From: Antedon mediterranea
Lineage: Eukaryota > Echinodermata > Crinoidea > Comatulida > Antedonidae
Assembly (NCBI RefSeq): GCF_964355755.1
Contig: NC_092678.1
Span: 13,242,922-13,306,921, forward strand
Direction: 5' to 3'
Length of the DNA: 64,000 nucleotides
Position 1 is the stretch's first letter. Each line of letters begins with the position of its first letter. The notes beneath the pieces are model-generated. The model was not told where the DNA came from, made no database searches, and saw nothing but the letters and a program-made list of their open reading frames with translations. The translations under genes were made by a program, and so were the position numbers. Positions 10,504 through 20,000 of this stretch are shown here, piece by piece.

Positions 10504-10508
10504 ACATC

Positions 10509-11285
10509 ATGGCTGCTCAGTTTTACGTCCTTTTACCTAGCAACAGTTCCATGAACTGTTTCCCCGAAAATACACTTACGAGCTACACGACCAAGCTGGC
10601 GGAGCCTATTCATTTGTACGGTGAATGGGAGGTTGGCTTAAGCGAAATGTATTATCCCCATACGTGGTATAACGTCGACGATACCAACAATAAATTGCTG
10701 GTGAATATAAACGGCATCGAATTAGAGGAAGAAAACTCGTCGACCGTAATAGCTATAGACCCTGGGTTTTATTCATCCGGAGGTAAAGTGATTGTTGCTC
10801 TTAACGAGGCTTTGACTTCAAAGTCGTTACAGTCCAAAGTGAGATTTCGGTTCAGCTCAATTACAGAAGTGGTAAACGTAGAAACCGTCGCCGAAGCGTC
10901 AGTTACGCTATTTGATGGATTACCCACATTACTCGGTATGGACAAATCATCGATTCCTCGAGGATCTAGTACGTACGGTTCAAGACCCGCGTACATTCAC
11001 CACAGAGTGCCGACCTTGTTTTTGTATACCGATTTAATCGAATCTCAACGAGTTGGAGACGCGAGCGTTCCTATTTTGAAAACGTTACAAACCAGAGAAT
11101 CAAACATGAAGAAAAATGTCGGACATTCGTTCTCTAGTCCTCAGTACAAACGGGTGGTGAAAAAAGATATCGATACCATCCTTATAGATATAAGAAACGA
11201 CACGGGAGAAAAGGTATCATTTCAACGAGGAAGGGTTCTCGTTAAACTACATTTCAGACAAGCCAGATCATCGTATCTCGTCTAA
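10509..11285 (+). CDS. Polinton minor capsid (penton-like) protein, 258 aa
   Basis: Start chosen at the ATG at 10509; the frame is open further upstream only into the integrase and without an ATG. The N-terminus AAQFYVLLPSNSSMN, then NTLTSYTTKLAEPIHL and WEVGLSEMYYP, is the signature of a family found in nearly every animal Polinton directly before the major capsid gene. Structure-based work on Polintons places a single jelly-roll penton protein in this position. The protein is rich in predicted beta strands, as a jelly roll would be. It ends KLHFRQARSSYLV. The frame is intact. Five bases separate it from the integrase, so the two may share a transcript. Confidence 0.75.
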   Translation: MAAQFYVLLPSNSSMNCFPENTLTSYTTKLAEPIHLYGEWEVGLSEMYYPHTWYNVDDTNNKLLVNINGIELEEENSSTVIAIDPGFYSSGGKVIVALNEALTSKSLQSKVRFRFSSITEVVNVETVAEASVTLFDGLPTLLGMDKSSIPRGSSTYGSRPAYIHHRVPTLFLYTDLIESQRVGDASVPILKTLQTRESNMKKNVGHSFSSPQYKRVVKKDIDTILIDIRNDTGEKVSFQRGRVLVKLHFRQARSSYLV

Positions 11286-11303
11286 AATAATAAGAATAAA
11301 ATA

Positions 11304-11645
11304 ATGGGTGCAGATGATTACGTAGATTACTACGTCAGACAGGCAGGGGGTGGCGATATACCGGTGTTCCAAGGATCATACAATCAAAGGGGATTCGGTT
11401 TGGGAGGTATCTTGTCCGGTCTCTTCAAACAGGCTGTACCGATGCTAAAGAAAGGTGCAAAGGCTCTCGGAAAATAAGCGTTGCGCACGGGTGGTGAATT
11501 AGTGGGAGATGTTCTGAGCGGTAAAAACGTTAAACAAGCCGCTAAACGCAGATTTACTCAGGCAAGTCAGCGTATCGTTTCCCAAAAAGGTAACGGTCGG
11601 ATGAATAAAAAGAGAAAGCGTAGACGTAAAGGCATCAGTCGATAG
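11304..11645 (+). pseudogene. Small basic Gly-rich virion-type protein, interrupted by an in-frame stop
   Basis: The ATG at 11304 opens a 57-codon frame (DDYVDYYVRQAGGGD, then LSGLFKQAVPMLKKGAKAL) that stops at TAA 11475-11477. The same frame then stays open to TAG at 11643-11645 and ends in a very basic tail (KKRKRRRK). The family is conserved in Polintons between the penton-like and major capsid genes and resembles small basic adenovirus core or membrane-lytic proteins (pX/pVI type); that analogy is inference. A single internal stop in an otherwise continuous 113-codon frame marks this as a recently inactivated gene. Too short and broken to show as one ORF. Confidence 0.7.
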
Positions 11646-11699
11646 AACGCAAAGAGAGTAAGAAGATCCTCCGATATATTCGATATCTAAAAAACAAAA

Positions 11700-12977
11700 A
11701 TGGCTTTTGTACACAATCACTCGTGTGAATGTTTAAAATCGGAATTGGACTTGTTTTCTGTACCACCGACACAGACTAGTATAACCAAAGGACAATGGGT
11801 GCAATATCACCCTTTCAACAGCATCACCGACGTGGGTCCCTTGCAATTCAACATACAAGGATCCAGCGAGGAATACATGGATTTGTCTCAGACGATGCTC
11901 AACGTTAAACTAAAAATTACTAAACAAGACGGTACCGATCTCCAGCCCGCCGATCCGGTAGGCCCTGCCAATTTACTTTTGCAATCGTTGTTTAGCGAAG
12001 TTGACGTTTCTTTGAACGAGAGATTGATTACCCCTTCGACAAATACTTATTCGTATAGGGCGTTAATTGAAACATTACTGACTTATGGATCCGATGCAAA
12101 GGATACTCACCTCACGGGTGGATTGTTTCATAAAGACACGGCTGGTAAAATGGATGTAGCTGACCCTACGCTAGCCGAAAATGCGGTGAATAAAGGTCTT
12201 AAAAAACGGGCTCAATACATCGGTGGTAGTCGTTTTGTCGACTTGATTGGACCTATTCATTGCGATATATTTTTCCAAGATCGAATGATGCTCAACGGCG
12301 TAGACGTCAAAATTAAACTGTATCGAAGTAAAAACGCATTTAGTCTCATGTCTTCAGATGCCGCGGCCGGTTTTAAGATCCACCTGGAAGACGCGTCCTT
12401 GTTTGTTCGAAAGGTCCGCCTGAATCCCTCAATTGGGCTCGCCCACGCAAAAGCTCTGGAACGCGGTCCGGCCAAATACCCGCTGCGCCGCGTTGAGGTC
12501 AAGACTTTAACTATACCGCGCGGGAATCTGTCGTTTAACAGGGAATCGCTGTACAACGGTAATCTACCGAAAAGCTTGGTTGTAGGACTGGTGACCACCG
12601 AGGCATTCAACGGTAGCTACGAAAAGAATCCCTACAATTTTCAATATTTCAACACCAATTTCCTGGCTCTATATATAGACGGTGAGCAAGTACCGTGGAA
12701 ACCGTTAAAACCAACGTTCGAAGACGGAGGCAACTACATGCTGGCGTATCAGAGTCTATTTTCGGGCTCTAACACGCTGTTCCAGGATACCGGAAATCAG
12801 ATTTCTAGAGACGATTATCCTAGATGCTATTCGTTGTTTGCTTTTGACCTGACACCCGATTTGGCAAACGCCGGACATTTTAATCTAATTCGTCAAGGAA
12901 ACATACGTTTAGAAATTCAATTTTCTACGGCTTTGACCGGCCGAGACCATCAACATTTTAGTTTATTCAGAATTTGA
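11700..12977 (+). CDS. Polinton major capsid protein (double jelly-roll type), 425 aa
   Basis: Major capsid protein family of Polintons. The N-terminal block (GQWVQYHPFNSITDVGPLQF, then EYMDLSQTMLNVKLKI) and the region GPIHCDIFFQDRMMLNGVDV are strongly characteristic; homologues sit in many animal genomes as unnamed Polinton-derived proteins. Double jelly-roll folds were assigned to this gene by published structural comparison, so the fold call rests on family membership. The frame is intact from ATG to the stop at 12975. The sequence of genes (penton-like, small basic protein, major capsid, protease) is the usual late block. Base composition is less AT-rich than in the flanking host DNA. Confidence 0.85.
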   Translation: MAFVHNHSCECLKSELDLFSVPPTQTSITKGQWVQYHPFNSITDVGPLQFNIQGSSEEYMDLSQTMLNVKLKITKQDGTDLQPADPVGPANLLLQSLFSEVDVSLNERLITPSTNTYSYRALIETLLTYGSDAKDTHLTGGLFHKDTAGKMDVADPTLAENAVNKGLKKRAQYIGGSRFVDLIGPIHCDIFFQDRMMLNGVDVKIKLYRSKNAFSLMSSDAAAGFKIHLEDASLFVRKVRLNPSIGLAHAKALERGPAKYPLRRVEVKTLTIPRGNLSFNRESLYNGNLPKSLVVGLVTTEAFNGSYEKNPYNFQYFNTNFLALYIDGEQVPWKPLKPTFEDGGNYMLAYQSLFSGSNTLFQDTGNQISRDDYPRCYSLFAFDLTPDLANAGHFNLIRQGNIRLEIQFSTALTGRDHQHFSLFRI

Positions 12978-13028
12978 CTCAATCATCGAAATTGACAAGT
13001 CTCGTAACGTGATTCTAGACTTTTAATT

Positions 13029-13553
13029 ATGGATACGATACAACTATTGAGGTTAATTAAATCAGATCCGTTGGCTAGTAGATACTTTCGAGGGGTGTAC
13101 CCGTCTGACCTGCTGCCTTCGGGGGATGAGGAATATCCTAGGGCTTACATAGCAAACGTTGAGCCTAGCGATCAAAACGGGTCGCATTGGGTAGCCTTCT
13201 TTTTTGATAATTTAAACAAAGGTGAATTTTTCGATTCTTTCGGGAATCCTCTGAATTACTATAGTAAACATTTTGTTAATTTTCTCGAAAACTCTGTGGA
13301 AAGTTGGACATTTAACGATAAAGCGTTACAAGCGCCCTTGTCTACGGTATGTGGACAGTATTGTATTTTCTATATTCTTCATAAATGTAGAAGAGTGGAT
13401 ACGTCCACGATAGTAAATATGTTTGGTAAAGATAAACCATCCAATGATTGGTTCGTCAACGATTTTGTAAAACGTCGATACGACGTTAACTTGCCCGTAT
13501 ACGATAGTGAGTATATTAAAGTACAATTTTTTAAAATGTTGTTGAATGCGTAG
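13029..13553 (+). CDS. Adenain-like cysteine protease (maturation protease), 174 aa
   Basis: Cysteine protease of the adenovirus protease/Ulp1 fold (family C5-like), which in Polintons processes virion proteins. The triad region is visible: GSHWVAFF (His53), EFFDSFGNP (Asp69), an upstream oxyanion Gln in LQAPLSTVCGQYC (Gln101) and the nucleophile Cys108. Length and order match the family. It is 51 bp downstream of the capsid gene on the same strand and AATAAA overlaps the region just after the stop (13556-13561), closing the plus-strand late block. The frame is intact. Confidence 0.9.
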   Translation: MDTIQLLRLIKSDPLASRYFRGVYPSDLLPSGDEEYPRAYIANVEPSDQNGSHWVAFFFDNLNKGEFFDSFGNPLNYYSKHFVNFLENSVESWTFNDKALQAPLSTVCGQYCIFYILHKCRRVDTSTIVNMFGKDKPSNDWFVNDFVKRRYDVNLPVYDSEYIKVQFFKMLLNA

Positions 13554-13555
13554 TA

Positions 13556-13561
13556 AATAAA
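13556..13561 (+). terminator. Poly(A) signal AATAAA closing the plus-strand late block
   Basis: AATAAA begins 3 nt after the protease stop codon. The minus-strand gene cluster converges on this gap, with its first stop at 13710. Confidence 0.55.
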
Positions 13562-13709
13562 AATTGTTTTTAAAATGGATATGTTTCTTTGTACGTTTGT
13601 AATTTTATTTATCGAGTGACTACAACAACAACAACAAGTTCGAGTTTATTACTTTTTTTTTATTTATTCAATTCCTTTCCTCATTATAGTACATAAAGGT
13701 TAATGTTTT

Positions 13710-14468
13710 TTAAAAATTTAACCATTTAGGTTTAGGCTGTCTAGTTGATCGCCTCCTAGCGGGTGCTCGAAAGGTAAGTTTTTCATCATCATCATCATCA
13801 TCATCATCGACGAAGTCATAATCGTCCTCCTTCTTTCGTTTAGGTAATGCGAGAGATGGTGTTCCGCTCGATTTCATTCTTTGTAATGTACGACGTCTCG
13901 TAGGATTTCAAATCAAACTTTCTGGGGTGTTCAATTTAGCCAATACCGTTATAAACTCTCTCCAGCCTATAGGTTCAAATCCTTTCTTTTCTTGAATTAT
14001 GTCTTTTGTCAAATCGAGTAAATTACTTCCTTTTACCGCTTGTCCTTCGATTAGTAATTCGCCGTATCTTGACCAATCAATTACGCCTATCTTCCGGTAA
14101 CGGTCTATCCGGTCTAGAAATGTTTTCGTTTTGGATTTCAACGATGAGGACATACTTTGTAGTATTTCTTTCGATATAGAATACGTATAATCGTCTTTAG
14201 ATTCGGCGCCTTTTTCGGTTTTTTCAACGTTCACCGTTTCTTGTACGTTCAAGTTCATAGGAGATGGATTATTTACCGGTTTCTCTTTATTTAAATATCG
14301 TTGAAGTACTTGATTGTACATGGTAATTTTATCGTAATCGTGCAAGTCATCCCTTTCGAGTATCCCCCTCATAGAATTATCTAAACCAGAAGTGATTGTT
14401 TCGTGATTTTTCTCGTAACGTTTACTGTACAAAGCCGTGTTTGCCAGTTCTTGAGGTATCAATACCAT
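13710..14468 (-). pseudogene. Conserved Polinton protein of unknown function, interrupted by an in-frame stop
   Basis: From ATG 14468 the frame runs 186 codons to TGA at 13908-13910, then continues in the same frame to TAA at 13710-13712 (252 codons in all). The family is recognisable from YNQVLQRYL, then GELLIEGQAVKGSNLLDL and GWREFITVLAKLN, found next to the ATPase gene in many animal Polintons; its function is unknown to me. The part after the internal stop still has the expected shape: basic patch, PKRKKEDDYDF, eight Asp residues from a (GAT)n run (13785-13808), and RRRSTRQPKPKWLNF. Conservation of that tail shows it belonged to the gene, so the stop is a recent inactivating change rather than the natural end. 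Confidence 0.75.
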
Positions 14469-14485
14469 TTTCTTGGTGTGCTGTA

Positions 14486-14812
14486 TTATTTAAATAGTAA
14501 ACTACCCAATGTTTGAAGAATCGGTTGTAATATAAGACCGAGGAAGCCGCCCTTTTGAACGAGTAAACGCTTTCTCTTGAGAGGCGAAAGGCCTTTATTG
14601 GTAATATCACGCAAGTGTTTCTTGTACCGAGTCAACTTCTTCTTGTGAGCGTTGGATACTTGCACTCGACCTTTTAAAACGTTCATTGCGCATTCGCACA
14701 AAGCCGATACCAGCTGATCGTCGGCATTTTCCAGGATTAGTTTTCTTTGGCGCGGTGAACAGTGGGCTAGGAAACGAATAGTTTCAGCGTTCTTTTTGAT
14801 ACGTTTCGACAT
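14486..14812 (-). CDS. Small basic protein with hydrophobic C-terminus, conserved in Polintons (108 aa)
   Basis: A family often seen between the ATPase gene and the unknown gene at 13710-14468. The pattern is an N-terminal basic region (SKRIKKNAETIRFL), SPRQRKLILENADDQLV, CECAMNVLKGRV, a Lys/Arg-rich middle (HKKKLTRYKKHLR, then LSPLKRKRLL) and a hydrophobic end GGFLGLILQPILQTLGSLLF. The basic body suggests DNA or capsid contact and the tail may interact with membrane; both are inferences. The frame is intact. Spacing to the next gene is 17 bp, consistent with a shared minus-strand transcript. Confidence 0.7.
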   Translation of the reverse strand: MSKRIKKNAETIRFLAHCSPRQRKLILENADDQLVSALCECAMNVLKGRVQVSNAHKKKLTRYKKHLRDITNKGLSPLKRKRLLVQKGGFLGLILQPILQTLGSLLFK

Positions 14813-14861
14813 GTTGTTGGTAAACGGGTAAATGATTTAACGCAACGGTACATGTAGCGTT

Positions 14862-15497
14862 TTATATTCTCGGTACGTAAACAAAGTGATTATTTTTTGA
14901 AAATATGTTACTTCTAACTCTCATCTCCTCCGGAGTATTTGCTTTTAGGTCGATTAAAAGAAAGCCGTACGGTACACGGGTAGCGTCTTCAAAAGCCTCC
15001 TGTAGAAATCGTTCTTTGCCGGGATACATTTGTTTGGATAGGTTAGCTATTTGAGATTTATCCCGAGTGTTTTTAAACAGTATTATATAGTGAGCGTTTA
15101 AAGTGATGGTACGGATTTCTTTAGAACCGTAGAAAAAGTTTTGCATAATGAACATAACCAAAATGTTTCTATGATGCGATCCCTTTGTAAACATATTTAC
15201 CACTCTTTTATCGCGACTACACTCGGTCATTAAATCATCAATGATTACTAAATGGTTTTTTGACGGTTCCATCGTTTCTATCGAATCCATAGGTATCCCT
15301 TCTATAAATTGAATGTTGTTAATAGACCCGCTCAGTTCGGTGAAAAGGGGTTGATATTCCCCATAACACCACGTGATGTCATCGAACGGCTTATTGAAAT
15401 AATTGCTTTCCAATAATTGCTTTACGAAATATGATTTTCCCGATGAGGTCGGTCCACTAATTACGGCGGTGAAGGGGGTTACAAGTACACACGTCAT
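14862..15497 (-). CDS. FtsK/HerA-type genome-packaging ATPase (A32-like), 211 aa
   Basis: Packaging ATPase of Polintons and related viruses. Walker A is GPTSSGKS at residues 15-22 and Walker B is HLVIIDDL at 82-89; a downstream FIMQNFF segment fits the sensor region of this group. Length matches the short Polinton ATPases. The start at ATG 15497 lies 39 bp below a minus-strand TATA box (15536-15542), which supports it. It leads a minus-strand cluster with the genes at 14486 and 13710. The frame is intact. Confidence 0.9.
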   Translation of the reverse strand: MTCVLVTPFTAVISGPTSSGKSYFVKQLLESNYFNKPFDDITWCYGEYQPLFTELSGSINNIQFIEGIPMDSIETMEPSKNHLVIIDDLMTECSRDKRVVNMFTKGSHHRNILVMFIMQNFFYGSKEIRTITLNAHYIILFKNTRDKSQIANLSKQMYPGKERFLQEAFEDATRVPYGFLLIDLKANTPEEMRVRSNIFSKNNHFVYVPRI

Positions 15498-15535
15498 CTT
15501 CAGTTTTAATGATTCATCGCCTTTGTATATCGGTA

Positions 15536-15542
15536 CTTTATA
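15536..15542 (-). promoter_or_regulatory. TATA box (TATAAAG) for the ATPase cluster
   Basis: TATAAAG on the minus strand, 39 bp before the ATPase ATG. It forms one half of a divergent promoter region with the plus-strand TATA box at 15595. Confidence 0.6.
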
Positions 15543-15594
15543 ACGAGGTATAACAACCCAATATAGAATAAATGAAAGGGAAGGGAGACGACAA

Positions 15595-15600
15595 TATAAA
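15595..15600 (+). promoter_or_regulatory. TATA box (TATAAA) for the Bcl-2-like gene
   Basis: TATAAA on the plus strand, 37 bp before the first in-frame ATG (15637) and 106 bp before the second (15706). A start site about 30 bp downstream would leave a very short leader for the first ATG, so the second ATG, in a better context (GAAATGG), may be the real start. Confidence 0.5.
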
Positions 15601-15636
15601 CCAATAGGAGATTAATAAAGATAATTACGTAAACGA

Positions 15637-16257
15637 ATGATTGTATATCAAAACCTAAAAATCAATTCCAACGTCATTAACGTCTGTGTACTAATAGAGA
15701 GAGAAATGGCAGATTTGGAAAAACTAACTTTATCGTACATTGAATATAAATTAACGGGTAAAGTTGTGTGGGATTCCCCATTCCTCCATAGTACTATTCG
15801 CCTTTGTAATGAGGTGGAGAAAAAGTATGGCTTGATTGCCTTGTGTAACGAAATTACTTCGGAGACGTTGGATAGTGTGTTGAAACAAATGATGATTGAT
15901 CAAAACATACACGTCGGTAGACTCGTGACAGGAATTTCAGTGTGCGCTAGTGTTGCCACGCAGTGTGCTACTGTTTTAGAATTAGAAAACGTTTTACACG
16001 TTTCTTGCGAATTTGTGAAGGAAAAGTTTTCCTCATTAGAACTTTGTAACGACAGTGATTTGGTAAGTAAATTTCTTTTTTTCATTTATTCTCATTTTTC
16101 AGTAATCAAGTGTTTCTATATTATCTTTTATTTATTATTATTATTTTTATAGGAACTTGTTCTATGTAGTACGAAGCTAGGAATTAACAAAGCATGGTAC
16201 TTGATCGACTGGCTAGTAGGCATTTATAAGGCCTTGCTGGAACGAATTGTTTGGTGA
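15637..16257 (+). CDS. Bcl-2-like protein with one intron (exons 15637-16062 and 16153-16257)
   Basis: Exon 1 ends at a GTAAGT donor after codon 142, the 90-bp intron ends TTTTTATAG, and exon 2 adds 34 codons in phase 0 to TGA 16255; AATAAA follows at 16267. The product is 176 aa (153 aa from the second ATG at 15706). Bcl-2 features: a BH4-like helix (LTLSYIEYKLTGKVVW, residues 30-45), a BH3-like segment (IRLCNEVEKKYG, 54-65), a BH1-like block with the key Gly-Arg pair (HVGRLVTGISVCASVA, 92-107), and a Trp-rich C-terminal part (WYLIDWLVGIY) at the BH2 position. No transmembrane tail follows. Blocking host cell death would be the expected role of such a protein in a virus-like element; that is inference. 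A partial inverted copy lies at 23283-23704. Confidence 0.7.
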
Positions 16258-16266
16258 CGTCGGATA

Positions 16267-16272
16267 AATAAA
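16267..16272 (+). terminator. Poly(A) signal AATAAA after the Bcl-2-like gene
   Basis: AATAAA begins 10 bp after the stop codon at 16255-16257, supporting the spliced second exon as the true end of the gene. Confidence 0.5.
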
Positions 16273-17009
16273 AAATTTAAACAAGAAAGAGGAGAGATTA
16301 CAATATTTATATTGGATACGATAAAATAAAAATTACAGTCACCATTACGTACGTCTTTTGTTGTTGTTGTTGTTATCGTCATCGTCTACGTCAACATTAA
16401 GAAACAGACAAGTATATATATTATAAAACAAGTACAGTGATTAAATTTATTTCAAATTTCGTATAAAACAAAAATAACTTTACAAAAATGTATTTGCTTA
16501 ATCCGCAAAATGAGAAACGGTATCGACATAAGAATTCAAGTCGAAAAATATTTAAGTTGAAATTACAAAAATATTGCTTAATCTACAAAAATCGACTTTA
16601 TAAGTATAACATTTATTAACATTAAAACAGTTATAAATATATTTACTTAATTTACAAAAAGGAGAAACGGTATCGACATAAGAATTCAAGTGGTAAAACA
16701 TCTAAATTAAAATTACGAAATATATGTACTTAATCTACAAAAAGAGAAACGGTATCGACATAAGAAAATCAAGCGGAAAAATATTTAAAAATATATTTAC
16801 TTAACCCCGCAAAAATTCGACTTTAAAAAACGGGTATAAAAATTATTTATATTAAAACAGATATAAAAATATTTACATTAAAACTACAAATATATTTTGT
16901 TCAAACTATAAAAAAAGAGAGAGTACGGTAAAGAATGTATAAAGATTAACAAATAATTATCTATAACAAAGTATGTTTACATTTTTAAAAAGAAATTTAT
17001 TGCCGTGAT
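16273..17009. repeat. AT-rich spacer with imperfect direct repeats (GAAACGGTATCGACATAAG)
   Basis: No gene is visible between the Bcl-2-like gene and polB. The word GAGAAACGGTATCGACATAAG recurs near 16510, 16663 and 16745 in units of about 80-150 bp that also share AAATATTTAAATTAAAATTAC-like flanks. TTTATT at 16996-17001 (AATAAA on the minus strand) is a likely poly(A) signal for polB. The repeat could be a replication, packaging or regulatory array, or simply decaying sequence. Confidence 0.55.
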
Positions 17010-20000
17010 TCACCAAACATACCCGTAAGGAACTGTGCGATAATTTTCGATAATAATTCTTTTGTCGTACACGATTCGATAGTCTTTAGTCGATGTTTCG
17101 TTGACTATCTTTCGTGTTTTTGGCTTGCGCGTTATGCGATTCTTCTCAACCGTCTTAATTGTATCGGGGCCAACACCCCTTACCATATTGGAGACGGTGT
17201 CAAAATTAATTTTCTGAGCGTTTGTAAAGTTAAGGGTAAAACCCTTAACTTTACAAACGGTCTTCCCCGTATCCAATTTATAGGCGTAGTTCTTAGGCCC
17301 CCCAGAAACGAAGGACTCGATGAATTTACCATCTTTAGGATCGACCTCGGTCGTTAACTGACCCAAATAGTCGCCCAGGGGAGGGTCCCAATCCCCGGGT
17401 TTTGATACGAAGATTACGCTGTCGGTATCGTAATACAGGACGCGCTCCTGCAATTGCTCCAACAGCTCGTACAATTTTAAACGCGCTAACGCTGTGGTAA
17501 ATGCGGCAATGACAACATTAACCTTTCGGTTAACTTCTACAAATTGTTCCTCGTCCTCGTATTTTACCTCCGCCAAATTATCATTAACCAAATTTATGTC
17601 ATGAACGGTTATCCCAGGGTTCGATAAAATATCGTAAACCTCGTTAGGATCTTGCGTATATTTAATTCTCGTGAGATTTTCACGCTGGCCAAATTTACCC
17701 CAAAAACTATTTAGCATTAATTTGGCCAGAGATCGAAGCCCAGGATTGTACGCAATGTCGTCATGATTCAAGTCGATACCTTCTACGGTTCGATAGTCCG
17801 AAATGTATTTTTGTTTATCTTCGGGCGTTTTACACCATTCAGGCCAACCCGAAGCTTCTTGTTTCAATTTTAAAAAGGTGTTAATGAAAGAGGCAAATAG
17901 ACCGGACGAAGGAGAATCTGCAGAATACGCGCTTTTATTTTTAAAGTGCCATACTACGTGAACTTTACGTATCTCGTACCCAACTTCCACGGCTTTAGCG
18001 ACTTCGATCGTTGCCCAAGAACCCGTAAATTCTCTATCTGTACCGGAATGATTGCAAGCGGTTTGTTGTTGAGAATCGGCGCATGTTCTACAGAGAGCAA
18101 ACATTAATTTACCGTTTGATCTATAAGGTAAGACCGGATGGAATAATTTTTTAGGCGCTTCGATTGTACACTTTATCAAGCCGAAATAATCGTTGATATC
18201 CGTGGACATGTCGTTGCGATCATTGATTTCAGGATGACCTACGGGGTAGGTACCGTATTTATTTACATAAGGGTACAAGGAAGTATAATCTATGTAATTT
18301 ATTTCTTCACCCGGTTTTACCTTATAGAACAAACAACTGGCATTAGTCCTCCCACCGAAAAACGCGTCTCTTGGATTCAAAGTCTGCCTAATTAAAGGAA
18401 CTTTTGAGACGATAGATTTAATGTTTGGGGCCAACGATTGTTTGATCCGTTTCCATTCGTGTCCCCAAATCTCGACGTATTCGAAATCTGGTAATTGTTC
18501 CTTCAGAAACCGTCTTTTCTTGCTTGTTTTGACAAAGCATTCCAACATGGCCTCGTTATTGAAGGGATTAATGGAATCGGGTCTATAACAATCTTGGCAC
18601 CCGTAGAAAAAACAACCCATAAATTCGAAAATTATTTTGTTTTCTAAACATGCGCCGTCGACAGAGTAAGGCCCAAACCTTTTTCCCCTCCATTTCTGGC
18701 ATGATGGATAAAGACCCCCCTTTTATGCGACTCGTAGCACAGCCATTCCATGCTAGAGTGAGAATGGTTAACGGTTGTTAGATACCCTGATGGTGGAAAT
18801 AGAGCGATGGTGGATGGTTTTAAAAAATTTCTAGAAAATACGTGGTTACACGCTGAGGCAATTGTCATTAAATTATTTGAAAAGGGGTCAACACCGCCGA
18901 GTAGAGGGTTTTCGGCGATATAGTTACTTTCAAAAAAAGATGTCTAAAAGTAAGACAACACTTTCTGAGAATATCTACATCGCTGATAAAATACTCGACG
19001 AGTTCTTTTTTAAGATCAAATACTTGATTACTTTCAATTTTCTGGTTTTACCATTTAAAGAAAGATTCATTTTATCGGGGGAATAATTTGAAGAATCGGG
19101 GTAAGGACCTACGTAATTTTGGTTTTCTAAAGAATTAAAATAATGAGGAAAGTAACCCTTTTAAAGTTCGGAGATGCCAAAAGTTTTGGGCAATTTGGAT
19201 AGAGGCATGGGCAGAAATGAAAGGGAATCGATTAATCGAATGCTCGTTTCTTTAGTCCTAATCGAAATAAGTTTACCACCGCGAGCAATTACATCCGGTA
19301 CAATGGAGTTTTCGTACAGGTAGTTGAGCACGAAGTAACTATCATAACCCTGGAAGTTGTGAGCGATACACGTAATATTTTCGTTAAATTTGTAATCTTT
19401 GAATACGTAATTGCAGAAATCTTCGCATGCAGACCCTCCGTGAAAAACCACTGTTTTATCCCCACACACGTCACACTCGGCGGAATCATTAGCACCGTCG
19501 ATACAATTAAGACAAGTTTTTTGAAGAACGCATACATTTGGTTTGTGTTCGCCTGTATCTTGCGTGCATTCGAAATCAAAAAAGAAATATTTGGTGACAG
19601 CTCTGTTACGGGTCTCCTGATTCTTAAACTTTCTTTCAGTATGCTTAGGGGCTACAACCGGTTCCATGTAGCAATGATGATCGTATGAAACGAACGTCCT
19701 ACAAATTCTACAAAAGCGGTTTTGACAATTGGGATCTTTTTGAACGATCCTATTACAAGTTGAACAATTTTTAATTTTGCCACATACTGAAACTTTAGAA
19801 TCAGGAGATTGTTTATGATTGGTGAAACATTGCTTATCCTTAAAAAATCTATTACATTCTTTACATTCTATTCTACTCTCTCTATTTTCAAAAGAATTAG
19901 AAGAGGGACAGTCATTGTGCTTACACAGCACGCACGTAAATTGACAATTGTGTTGGTATTTGTGATTATACCCCTTATGACATCTATCGCAGAAATAGTC

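Noticed and set aside
10449-10508. N-terminal extension of the penton-like protein
   Set aside because: It overlaps the integrase and starts with GTG. The conserved family N-terminus begins at the ATG at 10509.
12257-12610. Minus-strand open frame inside the capsid gene
   Set aside because: Shadow of the strongly supported plus-strand capsid gene.
18644-18868. Independent 74-aa gene between the polB parts
   Set aside because: It reads as the polB segment that joins the exonuclease and polymerase parts, in a shifted frame.
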